A stretch of DNA of 64,000 nucleotides. Source: Maridesulfovibrio sp. (GTDB lineage: Bacteria > Desulfobacterota > Desulfovibrionia > Desulfovibrionales > Desulfovibrionaceae). The stretch lies in NCBI RefSeq assembly GCF_963676065.1, contig NZ_OY780933.1:1926001-1990000 (forward strand), in the 5' to 3' direction. Below, one piece after another: positions 27,129 to 35,556 of the stretch (its first letter is position 1; every line of letters begins with the position of its first letter). The notes below the pieces were generated by a model. It did no database searches. It was given only the letters and a program-made list of their open reading frames with translations, and was not told the DNA's origin. Made by a program: the position numbers and the translations under genes.

Positions 27129-28568
27129 ATGTCTGAATCCGGAAAATGTGCTTTCCGTTTAGAGAAGGACGCGCTGGGTGAAATGGAGATCCCGGCGGAA
27201 GCTTATTACGGCATCCATACCCGGCGGGCTATGCTTAATTTCCCGCTCTCGGATTGCAGAATTCATGAACGGTTTATCCGCGCATTCGGGCAGGTAAAAG
27301 AAGCCTGCGCTGCCGTGAATATGAAATTAGGCTTTCTGGATCAAAGGATCGGAAAGGCGGTTCTAACGGCATGCAAAGATGTTTCCTCCGGAAAATTAAG
27401 CAGCAGTATAGTGGTCGATCCGTATCAGGGTGGTGCTGGAACTTCCACCAATATGAATTTCAACGAAGTTATAGCCAACAGGGCGATTGAAATATTGGGA
27501 GGGAGGCATGGTGAGTACGGGCTGGTTCATCCCGTGGATCATGTAAACATGCATCAATCCACCAATGATGTTTATCCCACGGCTTTAAAGGTTGCGGCTC
27601 TCGCGCTGCTTGTTGATCTGGAAAAAGAAGTTTCAAAACTTCAGGAAGAATTACAGCGCAAAGAGTCTGAATTCTCGCAGGTTGTAAAAGTGGGACGGAC
27701 GCAACTGATGGACGGTGTTCCCATGACAATGGGGATGACCTTCGGGGCTTTTTCAGATGCGGTGGCCCGTGATCGCTGGCGTATCTTCAAGTGCCGTGAA
27801 AGGATTAAAAAGGTTAATCTCGGTGGAACTGCCGTTGGAACAGGGCTTGGTGCTCCGCGTGACTATATTCTTCAGGTCGCTGGGGAATTGAAAAATATTT
27901 GCGGCTTGCCTGTTTCAAGGGCGGAGAATCTTGTCGATGCCACTCAGAATTCGGATTCTTTTGTAGAGGTATCCGGAATGCTCAAGTCCTATGCAACAAA
28001 TCTGATGAAGATTTCAAATGATTTGCGATTGCTAAGCAGCGGACCAGCCACCGGCCTTGGAGAGATCAAATTGCCCGCACGTCAATGCGGTTCGTCCATT
28101 ATGGCCGGAAAGATCAACCCGGTTATACCAGAATCTGTAGTGCAGGTGACCCTGCAGGTGATGGGGAATGATCAGACCTTAACCCTTGCTGCGTCCATGG
28201 CCCAACTGGAGCTAAATCAGTTTATGCCACTTCTGGCGCACAATCTTCTTAATTCCTTGAGCCTGCTGGTAAATGTGACTCGGAGTTTTTCCCGCAATTG
28301 TGTGCAGGGAATTTCCCCGGATAAGGAGCGCTGCAGGATGCATGTTGAGTCGAGCTATGCTCTGGCAACTGTTTTAGTTCCGGTTCATGGTTATGATTTT
28401 GTGGAGAAGCTGGTTGATAGTTGCCGGAAATCCGGGCGAACCCTGCGTGATGAAATGATTTTTCAGGGTGTTGCCGGAGCTGATGAAGTTGAAGAACTTC
28501 TATCGCCACAACGGCTTTGCAAGCAGGGATTTACACTGGATGAAGTGAAGGGGGGAATAAGAAAATGA
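27129..28568 (+). CDS. aspA: Aspartate ammonia-lyase-like protein of the hydrogenase maturation cluster
   Basis: A 479-aa member of the fumarase/aspartase superfamily. Visible motifs are GGAGTSTNMNFNEVIANRA (about residues 100-118), HPVDHVNMHQSTNDVYPTA (about 136-154) and the SS-loop GSSIMAGKINPVIPE (about 320-334). The usual signature is GSSxMPxKxN; here the Pro is Ala. The reaction would be aspartate to fumarate plus ammonia. Such genes are known in hydEFG clusters; free ammonia may serve the azadithiolate bridge of the H-cluster, which is inference. It overlaps the next gene by four bases (ATGA), and GGAGG precedes the ATG. Confidence 0.9.
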   Translation: MSESGKCAFRLEKDALGEMEIPAEAYYGIHTRRAMLNFPLSDCRIHERFIRAFGQVKEACAAVNMKLGFLDQRIGKAVLTACKDVSSGKLSSSIVVDPYQGGAGTSTNMNFNEVIANRAIEILGGRHGEYGLVHPVDHVNMHQSTNDVYPTALKVAALALLVDLEKEVSKLQEELQRKESEFSQVVKVGRTQLMDGVPMTMGMTFGAFSDAVARDRWRIFKCRERIKKVNLGGTAVGTGLGAPRDYILQVAGELKNICGLPVSRAENLVDATQNSDSFVEVSGMLKSYATNLMKISNDLRLLSSGPATGLGEIKLPARQCGSSIMAGKINPVIPESVVQVTLQVMGNDQTLTLAASMAQLELNQFMPLLAHNLLNSLSLLVNVTRSFSRNCVQGISPDKERCRMHVESSYALATVLVPVHGYDFVEKLVDSCRKSGRTLRDEMIFQGVAGADEVEELLSPQRLCKQGFTLDEVKGGIRK

Positions 28569-29170
28569 AGCTTGTGAGCGGTGTCGGAGATTTGAATATC
28601 CCACATATGTTTGCCGAGGCACAGCGGAGAATTGTTCTCCACGCAGCGGTTTACGGTCCATTTTCAAAATCGGAAGTTCATATTCAGGGATTGGAAAAGG
28701 CACTGTCTCGAACCGGTTTCAGCCGTCTTGATGTAATTGCCTTACAACCTACATGCGAAAAGATATGGTCTGATCCGTTTCTAAGTGCTCTGCGTTTTGG
28801 GATTTCCCGGCAGTCTGTTGCGGATGAGCTTGATTATTCAAGTTCGTTTTTGCAGGAACTTTCTATGCGTTATCCCGATAAGGTTAATGTTTACCTAGCC
28901 TGTAATCTGCCCTGTCTGCCTTTGGTTATTGTGGATGATACCATTTGTTTCGGTCAGTATGCCCACGCCAGTTTTCATGCTCCCGAAGGTTTCTGGGGAT
29001 GCGTGCATGCTGATGTGGAAGCTCTTTTTAATTGGGCGGAATCAGGAAGGGTTCCGCATGGTGTTAATGCTGACGAAATTGCCGCGTTCAGGCTGGTAAG
29101 CGAGTGCTCAAGGGCAATGAAGTGCGGCGGCGCGGCTGAAGGAGTGGAGGATGGCTGTGCTTGGGCGTGA
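28565..29170 (+). CDS. Unrecognised protein coupled to hydE in the maturation operon
   Basis: A 201-aa soluble protein with no signal peptide. I do not recognise the family with certainty. The order of strands and helices (IVLHAAVYGPFSKSEVHI, RLDVIALQPT, YPDKVNVYLACNLPCLPLVIVDDTICFG) loosely resembles a phospholipase-D-like fold without the HxK active site. It holds about nine cysteines, including ACNLPC and paired Cys near the C-terminus. Its start overlaps the aspA stop (ATGA) and its end overlaps hydE by 20 bases, so translation is coupled to both. The setting strongly suggests a role in, or dosage control of, H-cluster assembly. Confidence 0.85.
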   Translation: MKLVSGVGDLNIPHMFAEAQRRIVLHAAVYGPFSKSEVHIQGLEKALSRTGFSRLDVIALQPTCEKIWSDPFLSALRFGISRQSVADELDYSSSFLQELSMRYPDKVNVYLACNLPCLPLVIVDDTICFGQYAHASFHAPEGFWGCVHADVEALFNWAESGRVPHGVNADEIAAFRLVSECSRAMKCGGAAEGVEDGCAWA

Positions 29171-30158
29171 TGGCATCATTTATTACCTTAATGGCGGGAA
29201 TGATGATGAATTATATTCCACTGCCGATAATCTGCGGCAGTCTTCTTTTGGTCAGGAAGTATATTTACGGGCCATTGTCGAGTTTTCTAATGTCTGCAAT
29301 AAAAAATGTAACTATTGCGGGTTGCGCGCTCCAAATTCAAAGGTAAGCCGTTACCGGATGGGCATCGACGAAATTATTGAATCCGCCTGTATGGCAGCTG
29401 AAGCCGGCGCGCGTACCATTGTTCTGCAATCCGGGGATGATTTCAGTTATTCGCCTGCTCAGATTGCGGACATCATTTCAAGGATTAAGGAATCCCATGA
29501 TGTGGCGGTGACTCTTTCACTGGGGGACCGCAGTGCTGCTGAGTATAAGCAATGGTTCAATTGCGGGGCTGATCGGTGTCTGCTCAAGCTTGAAACCACA
29601 GATGCTGATATTTATGAAAAAATCAGGTGTGGTGAAAATTTTCATGAGCGTATGGAGTTGCTGAGGTCCTTGCAGGAGATCGGTTATGAAGTAGGGTCCG
29701 GTATCATTGTGGGTTTGCCTGACTATACCGTGGAGCAGCTGGCGGATGATCTGCTTTTTCTTAGCAATCTTGAGCTTGATATGATCGCGGCAGGACCGTT
29801 TATCCCGCATCCCGATACGCCTTATTCCCCTGCCGTAACCGGTGATATTGATATATCTTTCAGGTTTACAGCTTTGGCCCGTTTGCTCAATCCTTTTTCC
29901 AATATTCCTGCGACCTCAGCTCTTGATTCATTTGATTCAGAGGGCAGAAAAAAAGGTTTGCAGCGAGGGTGTAACGTCATCATGCCGTCGGTCACGCCTG
30001 TCGGGCAGCGCAAAGATTATAATATTTATCCCGGCAAGAATTCTGTTTCCGTTGATGTTGTCGATACTATTTCCCGAGCTGAAGAATTAGTGCGCGCACT
30101 GGATTTTATTCCTTCAGCTTCCAAAGGTTCTTCAAGGAGAATGAATAATGTCCAATAA
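29151..30158 (+). CDS. hydE: [FeFe] hydrogenase H-cluster radical SAM maturase HydE
   Basis: A 335-aa radical SAM enzyme acting on the HydG-derived iron complex. The cluster motif is CNKKCNYC (about residues 48-55), followed by typical barrel segments ARTIVLQSGDDF and SGIIVGLPDYTVEQL. The C-terminal auxiliary-cluster cysteines of some HydE proteins (Cx7Cx2C) are absent here. GGAGTGGAGG, inside the preceding gene, provides the ribosome-binding site. It overlaps the preceding gene by 20 bases and hydF by 11. Confidence 0.96.
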   Translation: MAVLGRDGIIYYLNGGNDDELYSTADNLRQSSFGQEVYLRAIVEFSNVCNKKCNYCGLRAPNSKVSRYRMGIDEIIESACMAAEAGARTIVLQSGDDFSYSPAQIADIISRIKESHDVAVTLSLGDRSAAEYKQWFNCGADRCLLKLETTDADIYEKIRCGENFHERMELLRSLQEIGYEVGSGIIVGLPDYTVEQLADDLLFLSNLELDMIAAGPFIPHPDTPYSPAVTGDIDISFRFTALARLLNPFSNIPATSALDSFDSEGRKKGLQRGCNVIMPSVTPVGQRKDYNIYPGKNSVSVDVVDTISRAEELVRALDFIPSASKGSSRRMNNVQ

Positions 30159-31350
30159 GGCTCCGCGCGGTGTGCGGTTGGTGATAACTCTTGTCGGCAA
30201 ACGCAATGCCGGCAAATCCTCATTGATAAATGCAATTGCCGGGCAGGATGTTGCGATTGTTTCAGACCAGCCCGGAACGACCACTGATCCGGTGGCAAAG
30301 CATTATGAGTTGCTCCCTCTCGGGCCGGTCACCTTTTATGATACGGCCGGTCTTGATGATGCCGGAGAAGTCGGTGAATTACGCATAAAATCCACCAATA
30401 AGGTTATGATGCGCACTGACCTCGCGCTGATTGTCGTGGGAGAAGGGGGGATGACCAATTATGAGCTGGAGTTGATCAACAGGCTTACTGAATTGGATAT
30501 TCCGTATCTGGTGGCTTTTAATAAAAACGATCTTTGCGAACCGTTTGAGGCTGATATGGATTACTGCCGTCAGCGTGGTATTCCATACTATAAAACCTCA
30601 GTGTTGGAAGCCTGTTCCATCGAGGAACTCAAGGAAGCAATCATCACGCTGGCCCCGGAGGAAATGAAGCGCGACCCAGTCCTCGCCGGGGACCTGTTCG
30701 GTGAAGGTGATTGGGTCGTCTGCGTGGTTCCCATTGATCTTGCCGCCCCCAAAGGAAGGCTGATCCTTCCGCAGGTGCAGGTTTTGCGTGAGATTCTTGA
30801 TTGCGATGCTGTAGGGGTAACTGTGAAAGAGCGCGAGATTGAGGAAACATTGTCGTCCTTGAAGCGCAATCCGGCTTTGGTCATAACGGATTCACAGGTT
30901 GTAATGAGCGTTGCCGGGGATGTTCCTGATGATATCCCTCTGACTACTTTTTCCACACTTTTTGCACGCTACAAAGGGGATTTACCCAGTCTTGTACAAG
31001 GGGCAGAAGCTATTGATTCCTTGCAGGATGGGGATACCGTTTTGATGGGAGAAGCCTGCTCACATCATCCTGTTGCCGATGATATTGGCAAGGTTAAGAT
31101 TCCTCGCTGGATTCGCCAGTATACCGGAAAGGATATCAATTTTGTTATGTATTCCGGGCATGATTTCCCGGAAGATTTGGAGCGTTTCAAACTGGTAATC
31201 CATTGTGGTGCTTGTATGCTAAACCGCAGTGAGATGCTGCGTCGCATCAAGGAATGTCAACGCAGCGGAGTTCCGGTTACCAATTACGGTGTGGCGATAT
31301 CGAAAGTCCAGGGAGTGCTTGACCGGGTTATCAGTCCTTTTCGTATGTAG
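30148..31350 (+). CDS. hydF: [FeFe] hydrogenase maturation GTPase HydF
   Basis: A 400-aa scaffold protein that carries the di-iron precursor and delivers it to HydA. The N-terminal GTPase has the P-loop GKRNAGKSS, the G3 motif DTAG and NKND; a dimerisation domain follows, and the C-terminal cluster domain has CSHH (about residue 302) and HCGAC (about 350), the CxH...HCxxC iron-sulfur motif. AAGGAG precedes the ATG. It is the last gene of the operon and is followed by a strong terminator. Confidence 0.97.
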   Translation: MSNKAPRGVRLVITLVGKRNAGKSSLINAIAGQDVAIVSDQPGTTTDPVAKHYELLPLGPVTFYDTAGLDDAGEVGELRIKSTNKVMMRTDLALIVVGEGGMTNYELELINRLTELDIPYLVAFNKNDLCEPFEADMDYCRQRGIPYYKTSVLEACSIEELKEAIITLAPEEMKRDPVLAGDLFGEGDWVVCVVPIDLAAPKGRLILPQVQVLREILDCDAVGVTVKEREIEETLSSLKRNPALVITDSQVVMSVAGDVPDDIPLTTFSTLFARYKGDLPSLVQGAEAIDSLQDGDTVLMGEACSHHPVADDIGKVKIPRWIRQYTGKDINFVMYSGHDFPEDLERFKLVIHCGACMLNRSEMLRRIKECQRSGVPVTNYGVAISKVQGVLDRVISPFRM

Positions 31351-31368
31351 TAATTCTACTATAAATTA

Positions 31369-31416
31369 AGGCCAGAGTCCGTCTCCATGTTTGAGATGAA
31401 CTCTGGCCTTTTTTTG
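31369..31416 (+). terminator. Terminator of the hydrogenase operon
   Basis: AAGGCCAGAGT pairs with ACTCTGGCCTT around a 25-base loop and is followed by a run of T residues. Confidence 0.9.
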
Positions 31417-31420
31417 TTTT

Positions 31421-31615
31421 CGGCATCCCCGCGGACCTGACAGCTGTGATAGGTGCTATCAGGCCCGCGGTCGAATCAGGGTTAGTTACGTCCGAGTCGC
31501 CGTGGGATTCGAAAAACTTTTCGCCCGAGGGTGGAGGTAGATCTTCTTGGATTGATTCAAGAAGTTGAAAAGCGCGCTGAGCAGTAGCTGCTTCTCAGAC
31601 TTGGGCCGTTTTTCT
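31421..31615 (+). ncRNA. Candidate structured non-coding RNA downstream of hydF
   Basis: A series of local stems that no coding frame explains: CCGCGG-CCTGA-AGC with its complement (31429-31470, two mismatches), TCGAATC with GATTCGA (31471/31506), CTTTTC with GAAAAG enclosing CTTCTTG with CAAGAAG (31517-31572), and CTGAGCAG with CTGCTTCTCAG (31577-31598), then TTTTT at 31609. An unpaired GGGTGGAGGTAG lies between stems. It is not a recognised tmRNA, 6S, SRP or RNase P RNA. Direction is inferred from the final T run. Confidence 0.4.
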
Positions 31616-31938
31616 AAAATCTGTTGTAAACAACATCGTGTTACGAGTCAACAAAAGATGTCACAATTGTATCATTAAACTTAAAAATGTTTGATCGAGG
31701 CCGGGTGCTTAGAAATATCGATAGCCGGTGCCGCATGCCTTAGACACATGGCGTCAGGGAAGTGTAGTGAATATGTTTGAAATGTAAGTCTTTTGGCGGA
31801 CAGACAGGATTAGAATTATAATCTATTAATCATTTATAAAGCCACTGGAAGATAAAGGTGTCTTTTGAGAAAAGCCTCATAACCAATTAACAGGACTTGG
31901 AGTGGCGGAGTCATAACCTTGAATTGCAGTAAGGAGAT
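31616..31938. other. AT-rich promoter region before the 31939 gene
   Basis: 323 bases with no gene. It contains the 23-bp motif at 31784 and a TATAAT-like sequence just downstream of it (within GAATTATAATC, near 31818), a plausible minus-10 for the following gene. Confidence 0.5.
31784..31806 (+). promoter_or_regulatory. Copy A of the 23-bp upstream motif
   Basis: GTAAGTCTTTT followed by GGCGGACAGACA. It shares GGCGGACAGACA exactly with copies B and C and lies 132 bases before the 31939 start, in sense orientation. Confidence 0.65.
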
Positions 31939-32307
31939 ATGATGAAATTTTTTACAACAATATTTTCGGCTATACTGTTATGTACACTCTTTGTTTCTAT
32001 AGCCCAAGCCAACAGTCTGTGTCAGGGAAAGGAAGGACTCTGGATCAGTACCCCCACGCAAGATCCTAATTTCGGCAACTACTACTTAGGTGGTATGTGC
32101 GACAACAACTCCTGCTATCACATCACTATTTCCAACGATGCCCAAGGTGAAGACATGGTCGGACTTACATTTACCTGCCAAGAAATCGGAGACGGTCAGG
32201 GCAGAATTCAATGGGTGTTTGTGGACACAAAAACCGGTGAAAAACAGGAATTCGAAGCAAATCTTTCGGAAGTTAACGAAATCCTTCGAGACTCCCTCAA
32301 CGAATAA
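31939..32307 (+). CDS. Small secreted protein, function unknown
   Basis: A 122-aa protein with a signal peptide (about residues 1-24, ending IAQA). The mature part starts NSLCQGKEGLWIS and has four cysteines (LCQG, MCDNNSCYH, FTCQE), likely two disulfides in the periplasm. No known domain is recognised. AAGGAG precedes two consecutive ATG codons; either may be used. It is the first gene after motif copy A and lies 78 bases upstream of an RlpA-like gene. Confidence 0.75.
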   Translation: MMKFFTTIFSAILLCTLFVSIAQANSLCQGKEGLWISTPTQDPNFGNYYLGGMCDNNSCYHITISNDAQGEDMVGLTFTCQEIGDGQGRIQWVFVDTKTGEKQEFEANLSEVNEILRDSLNE

Positions 32308-32385
32308 CAATTACTCGCTAAGGAGGTATAGTAGGAAGAACCTCCTATTCCGCATACAGGCGAAGATCTTATTCAGGATAATATA

Positions 32386-32766
32386 ATGAGAATATTACCA
32401 GCATTTTTTGTCGTGTTGAGCCTGATCTGTTTCGGCTGCACTTCAGCTCCGGTACAGGTAAAAGAAACTGCGAGCTATAAACAGTCAGGGAAAGCGTCAT
32501 ACTACGCAGATAAATTTCAAGGAAGATCGACGGCCAGCGGTGAACCATACGATAAAAAGGCTATGACAGGCGCACACCGGAAATTACCTTTTGGTACACG
32601 GGTACGGGTAACAAACATAGCAAATGGGAAAAGCGTCATCGTGCGAATAAATGATCGCGGTCCATTCACGAAAGGTCGCGTTATTGATCTTTCTCGCGCT
32701 GCTTTCAGTTCTATTGGCAACACGGCTGCAGGAATCCTTTTTGTTACCGTTGAGATTATTGATTAA
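32386..32766 (+). CDS. RlpA-like double-psi beta-barrel lipoprotein
   Basis: A 126-aa lipoprotein: the signal ends in the lipobox-like LICFGC (Cys at about residue 19). The mature domain is a double-psi beta-barrel as in RlpA: GKASYYADKFQGRSTASGEPY, LPFGTRVRVTN and VRINDRGPFTKGRVIDLSRAA, with the catalytic-type Asp in NDRGPF. RlpA proteins bind or cleave denuded glycan strands of peptidoglycan; there is no SPOR domain here. The gene ends in a terminator that contains motif copy B. Confidence 0.9.
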   Translation: MRILPAFFVVLSLICFGCTSAPVQVKETASYKQSGKASYYADKFQGRSTASGEPYDKKAMTGAHRKLPFGTRVRVTNIANGKSVIVRINDRGPFTKGRVIDLSRAAFSSIGNTAAGILFVTVEIID

Positions 32767-32812
32767 CGCTCTCGTTTAAAATTTAATTATTATAGCAGAG
32801 TGGGTGGCAAAG

Positions 32813-32852
32813 CTATGCCTGTCCGCACTTTGGCGGACAGACATAGTTTTTT
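32813..32852 (+). terminator. Terminator containing motif copy B
   Basis: CTATG and CTGTCCGC pair with GCGGACAG and CATAG around a six-base loop, and TTTTTTATTTTTT follows. The right arm is the conserved motif itself. Confidence 0.8.
32821..32843 (+). promoter_or_regulatory. Copy B of the 23-bp upstream motif
   Basis: GTCCGCACTTT followed by GGCGGACAGACA, 51 bases before the DUF805 start and in sense orientation. This copy has the complete inverted repeat GTCCGC/GCGGAC. Confidence 0.7.
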
Positions 32853-32894
32853 ATTTTTTATAAGTAGGGACTTAAATCCAAGGAGATTTATAAA

Positions 32895-33245
32895 ATGGAA
32901 TTTATGGAAGCTGTTAAAACATGCATACGGAAATATGCTACATTTAAGGGTAGTGCCGGTAGGCCTGAGTTTTGGTACTGGGTGCTCTTTACATGGATTC
33001 TTTCCATGATTGCCTACACCATCGATACAGCTATTTCCGGCAGCACCGATCCCCTGACCCGGTCATTGCTCGCCTCAAATATAGTCGTTTTCATCACCGT
33101 TGTTCCTACTATGGCTGTCAGCGTTCGGCGCCTGCATGATGTCGGGCGTTCCGGATGGTGGTTCCTGCTTACATTTACCGTAATTGGAGCATTGCTGCTG
33201 CTCTATTGGTATGTTTGTCCAAGCAAAAAACAACAGGCTTGTTAA
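32895..33245 (+). CDS. DUF805 inner-membrane protein
   Basis: A 116-aa protein with the DUF805 signature: KYATFKGSAGRPEFWYWVLF near the N-terminus and VSVRRLHDVGRSGWWFLL before the last helices. Three to four membrane segments are expected. Function of the family is unknown. AAGGAG precedes the ATG, and it is the first gene after motif copy B. Confidence 0.9.
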   Translation: MEFMEAVKTCIRKYATFKGSAGRPEFWYWVLFTWILSMIAYTIDTAISGSTDPLTRSLLASNIVVFITVVPTMAVSVRRLHDVGRSGWWFLLTFTVIGALLLLYWYVCPSKKQQAC

Positions 33246-33413
33246 TTCTGTTTAATGGGACCCAATGGTGCCACGACAATCATTATTAACAGCTAGGCTT
33301 TTAGATCCATCAACAAAACAGATATTGAGGAAAGTACTGACGCTATTTACCGATGGAACCGGTCATTTCGATTAGGGCTCCTTTCATTTCAATGCAAGAA
33401 GGAATACCGAGCA

Positions 33414-35477
33414 ATGAATAAAATCGTTAAAATCATACTGGGTGCTTGTGCCGCTGTCGTGCTCCTTTCGTTCGCTGCCATCTTACTGATCACGGTCGTA
33501 GTTGATCCCAATGAGTACAAGGATGAAATAGTTCAACTGGTCCGGGAAAAGACCGAACGTAAGTTAACTTTTGAGGGAGACATCGAGCTGAATTTTTATC
33601 CGTATATCGGTTTTAAAATCGGAGCCGTAGCTTTGGGTAATGCTCCGGGATTTCCTGACCTTGATATGGCCCGCATAAATAATGCGGAAGTTTCTCTGCG
33701 TTTGATACCGCTCCTGTCCGGTAAAGTGGCTGTCGGCAAAGTAATACTGGATGGACTTTCTTTGCACCTTGTCAAAAATTCTCAGGGCATCGCCAATTGG
33801 GATGATATGGCTGGGGACAGTAAAGAGGTGGAGACTGCTTCTGCCGATCTTCCCTTTGATTCTGAAAACGGTAGCAGCGTTTTGAACTTTGAAGATATTT
33901 CCGTTCAGGGGATCGAGATTACCGATGCCAATTTGCTTTACACGGATTTACAGAATGATTCCAAGACATCCATCGGCAATCTCAACCTGAAATTAGGAGC
34001 GATTCAGGGAAATTCAAGTTTTCCCTTCGAACTCGGATTTGAATTCAAATTGGATCAGCCGAGCATGACACTCCAGCCGCACCTAACAGGAAATATTCAA
34101 TTAAACCCTGCAGCCAAAACAGTTGCCTTTGATAACCTTGCCCTGTCAGTTCTTGACCTGCGTCTTACAGGACAGGTGCATGCCGAAGCTCAGAGCGTCC
34201 CTCCCACTTTTTCCGGAAGCATGCAGCTGGCGGAAACATCCCTGCGCGAATTGATAACGAAGTTTGGAGCAAAAATACCCGAAATGTCGGATTCCGATGC
34301 ATTGAAGCGATTTTCGGCTGAAATGCAGTTTGATGGAACCGATAATTCCGCTGAATTGAAATCCCTCACAGTCAAGCTCGACGACAGTACGCTCACTGCC
34401 GAAGCGAAAGTTGTAAATTACGCCGCACCTCAGATCTCCATAAATGCTATGGTTGATGCCTTTGATGCCGACCGTTACCTGCCTTCGCAAGCTAAATCGG
34501 AATCAGAAAACAAGCCTGAACAGGAAACTGCAGCCCCTGATTCCGCCCAACCTGTGAAGGAACCGAATCTGGATGCACTTCGTAATCTGATTCTTGATGC
34601 CCGGTTGAAAATCGGCAGTTTCAAGGTGCAGAAAGTACAAGCCACAGACATTCTGATCGATGTCGATGCTCATGATGGCGTGCTTGCTGTGAATCCCTCC
34701 TTTAATCTCTATGACGGACAATTTGAGGCACAAACCCGGCTTGATGCAAATGGCGAAATTCCCCGTTGGAGTGGAAGCGGTAAATTGCAGAAACTTGATA
34801 CCCGGTCTTTACTGCATGACCTGCTTGGAAAGGATCTAATAAGCGGCACCGCTTTAGTTGAATATAACCTTTCAGGATCGGGATTAACACCTGATGGAGT
34901 TAAGAAAACCGTGAGCGGTACTGCTGCCTTTGCTGTTACTGAAGGGGCGGTTCTAGGTGTCGATGTTGCCAAGATGATCCGTGACAGCTGGAACAAAATT
35001 ATGGGGGCTGATGAAGAAGGAGACGAGACAGGCAATTTCAATTTTTCCAGCCTTGAAGCTTCAGCGACACTGAAGAACGGGCATATCATTAACAATGATT
35101 TGTTGTTTGATTCCCAACTGGTGGAATCCACTGGTGCAGGTTGGGCAGATCTGCCTGATGGCAGAATTGATTATAAGGCAATGGTTACCGTTGTCGGTTC
35201 TCTTGACGGGCTTGAGGGCGAAATTCTGGATACCGTCAAGGACATTCCTCTGCCTCTGCGTGTGAAGGGAAAACTCAATGATCCTTCTATCGGTCTGGAT
35301 GAGGATGCAATGACCAAGTTACTGGTGACTGCCGGTATCAGTCTCGGACTGGATACACTTGCCGATTCGCTGTTGGGGGATATGGACAAAGATGATTCAC
35401 ACGCAGACGAAGCCGGAACTGATGCTTCAGATGATTATGATGACGATAGTGATGATTTGTTTGGGGATTTGTTTTGA
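33414..35477 (+). CDS. AsmA family protein (envelope-spanning lipid transport type)
   Basis: A 687-aa protein with one N-terminal membrane anchor (about residues 5-27) and a large periplasmic beta-rich region. The first half has the AsmA N-terminal pattern (NPNEYKDEI, LTFEGDIELNFYP, IGFKIGAVALGNAPGF, AEVSLRLIPLLSG); the C-terminal third holds the conserved AsmA C-terminal repeats, followed by a very acidic Asp-rich tail. Proteins of the family form bridges thought to carry phospholipid to the outer membrane. It is paralogous to the 57728 gene. Confidence 0.9.
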   Translation: MNKIVKIILGACAAVVLLSFAAILLITVVVDPNEYKDEIVQLVREKTERKLTFEGDIELNFYPYIGFKIGAVALGNAPGFPDLDMARINNAEVSLRLIPLLSGKVAVGKVILDGLSLHLVKNSQGIANWDDMAGDSKEVETASADLPFDSENGSSVLNFEDISVQGIEITDANLLYTDLQNDSKTSIGNLNLKLGAIQGNSSFPFELGFEFKLDQPSMTLQPHLTGNIQLNPAAKTVAFDNLALSVLDLRLTGQVHAEAQSVPPTFSGSMQLAETSLRELITKFGAKIPEMSDSDALKRFSAEMQFDGTDNSAELKSLTVKLDDSTLTAEAKVVNYAAPQISINAMVDAFDADRYLPSQAKSESENKPEQETAAPDSAQPVKEPNLDALRNLILDARLKIGSFKVQKVQATDILIDVDAHDGVLAVNPSFNLYDGQFEAQTRLDANGEIPRWSGSGKLQKLDTRSLLHDLLGKDLISGTALVEYNLSGSGLTPDGVKKTVSGTAAFAVTEGAVLGVDVAKMIRDSWNKIMGADEEGDETGNFNFSSLEASATLKNGHIINNDLLFDSQLVESTGAGWADLPDGRIDYKAMVTVVGSLDGLEGEILDTVKDIPLPLRVKGKLNDPSIGLDEDAMTKLLVTAGISLGLDTLADSLLGDMDKDDSHADEAGTDASDDYDDDSDDLFGDLF

Positions 35478-35556
35478 TTACAGCATGTAATCATCATCGG
35501 AAAACATTAAAAATTCAAAAAAGACAATTAAACCTGCTGCAAACAGCTAACAAGCC

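Noticed and set aside
31421..31615. tmRNA or permuted tmRNA on the minus strand
   Set aside because: GATTCGAC and TTCGAATCCC are tmRNA-like words, but there is no pairing acceptor stem, CCA end or tag reading frame.
32813..32852. Motif B as only a terminator
   Set aside because: The right arm recurs at three other places without a full terminator, so termination alone does not explain its conservation.
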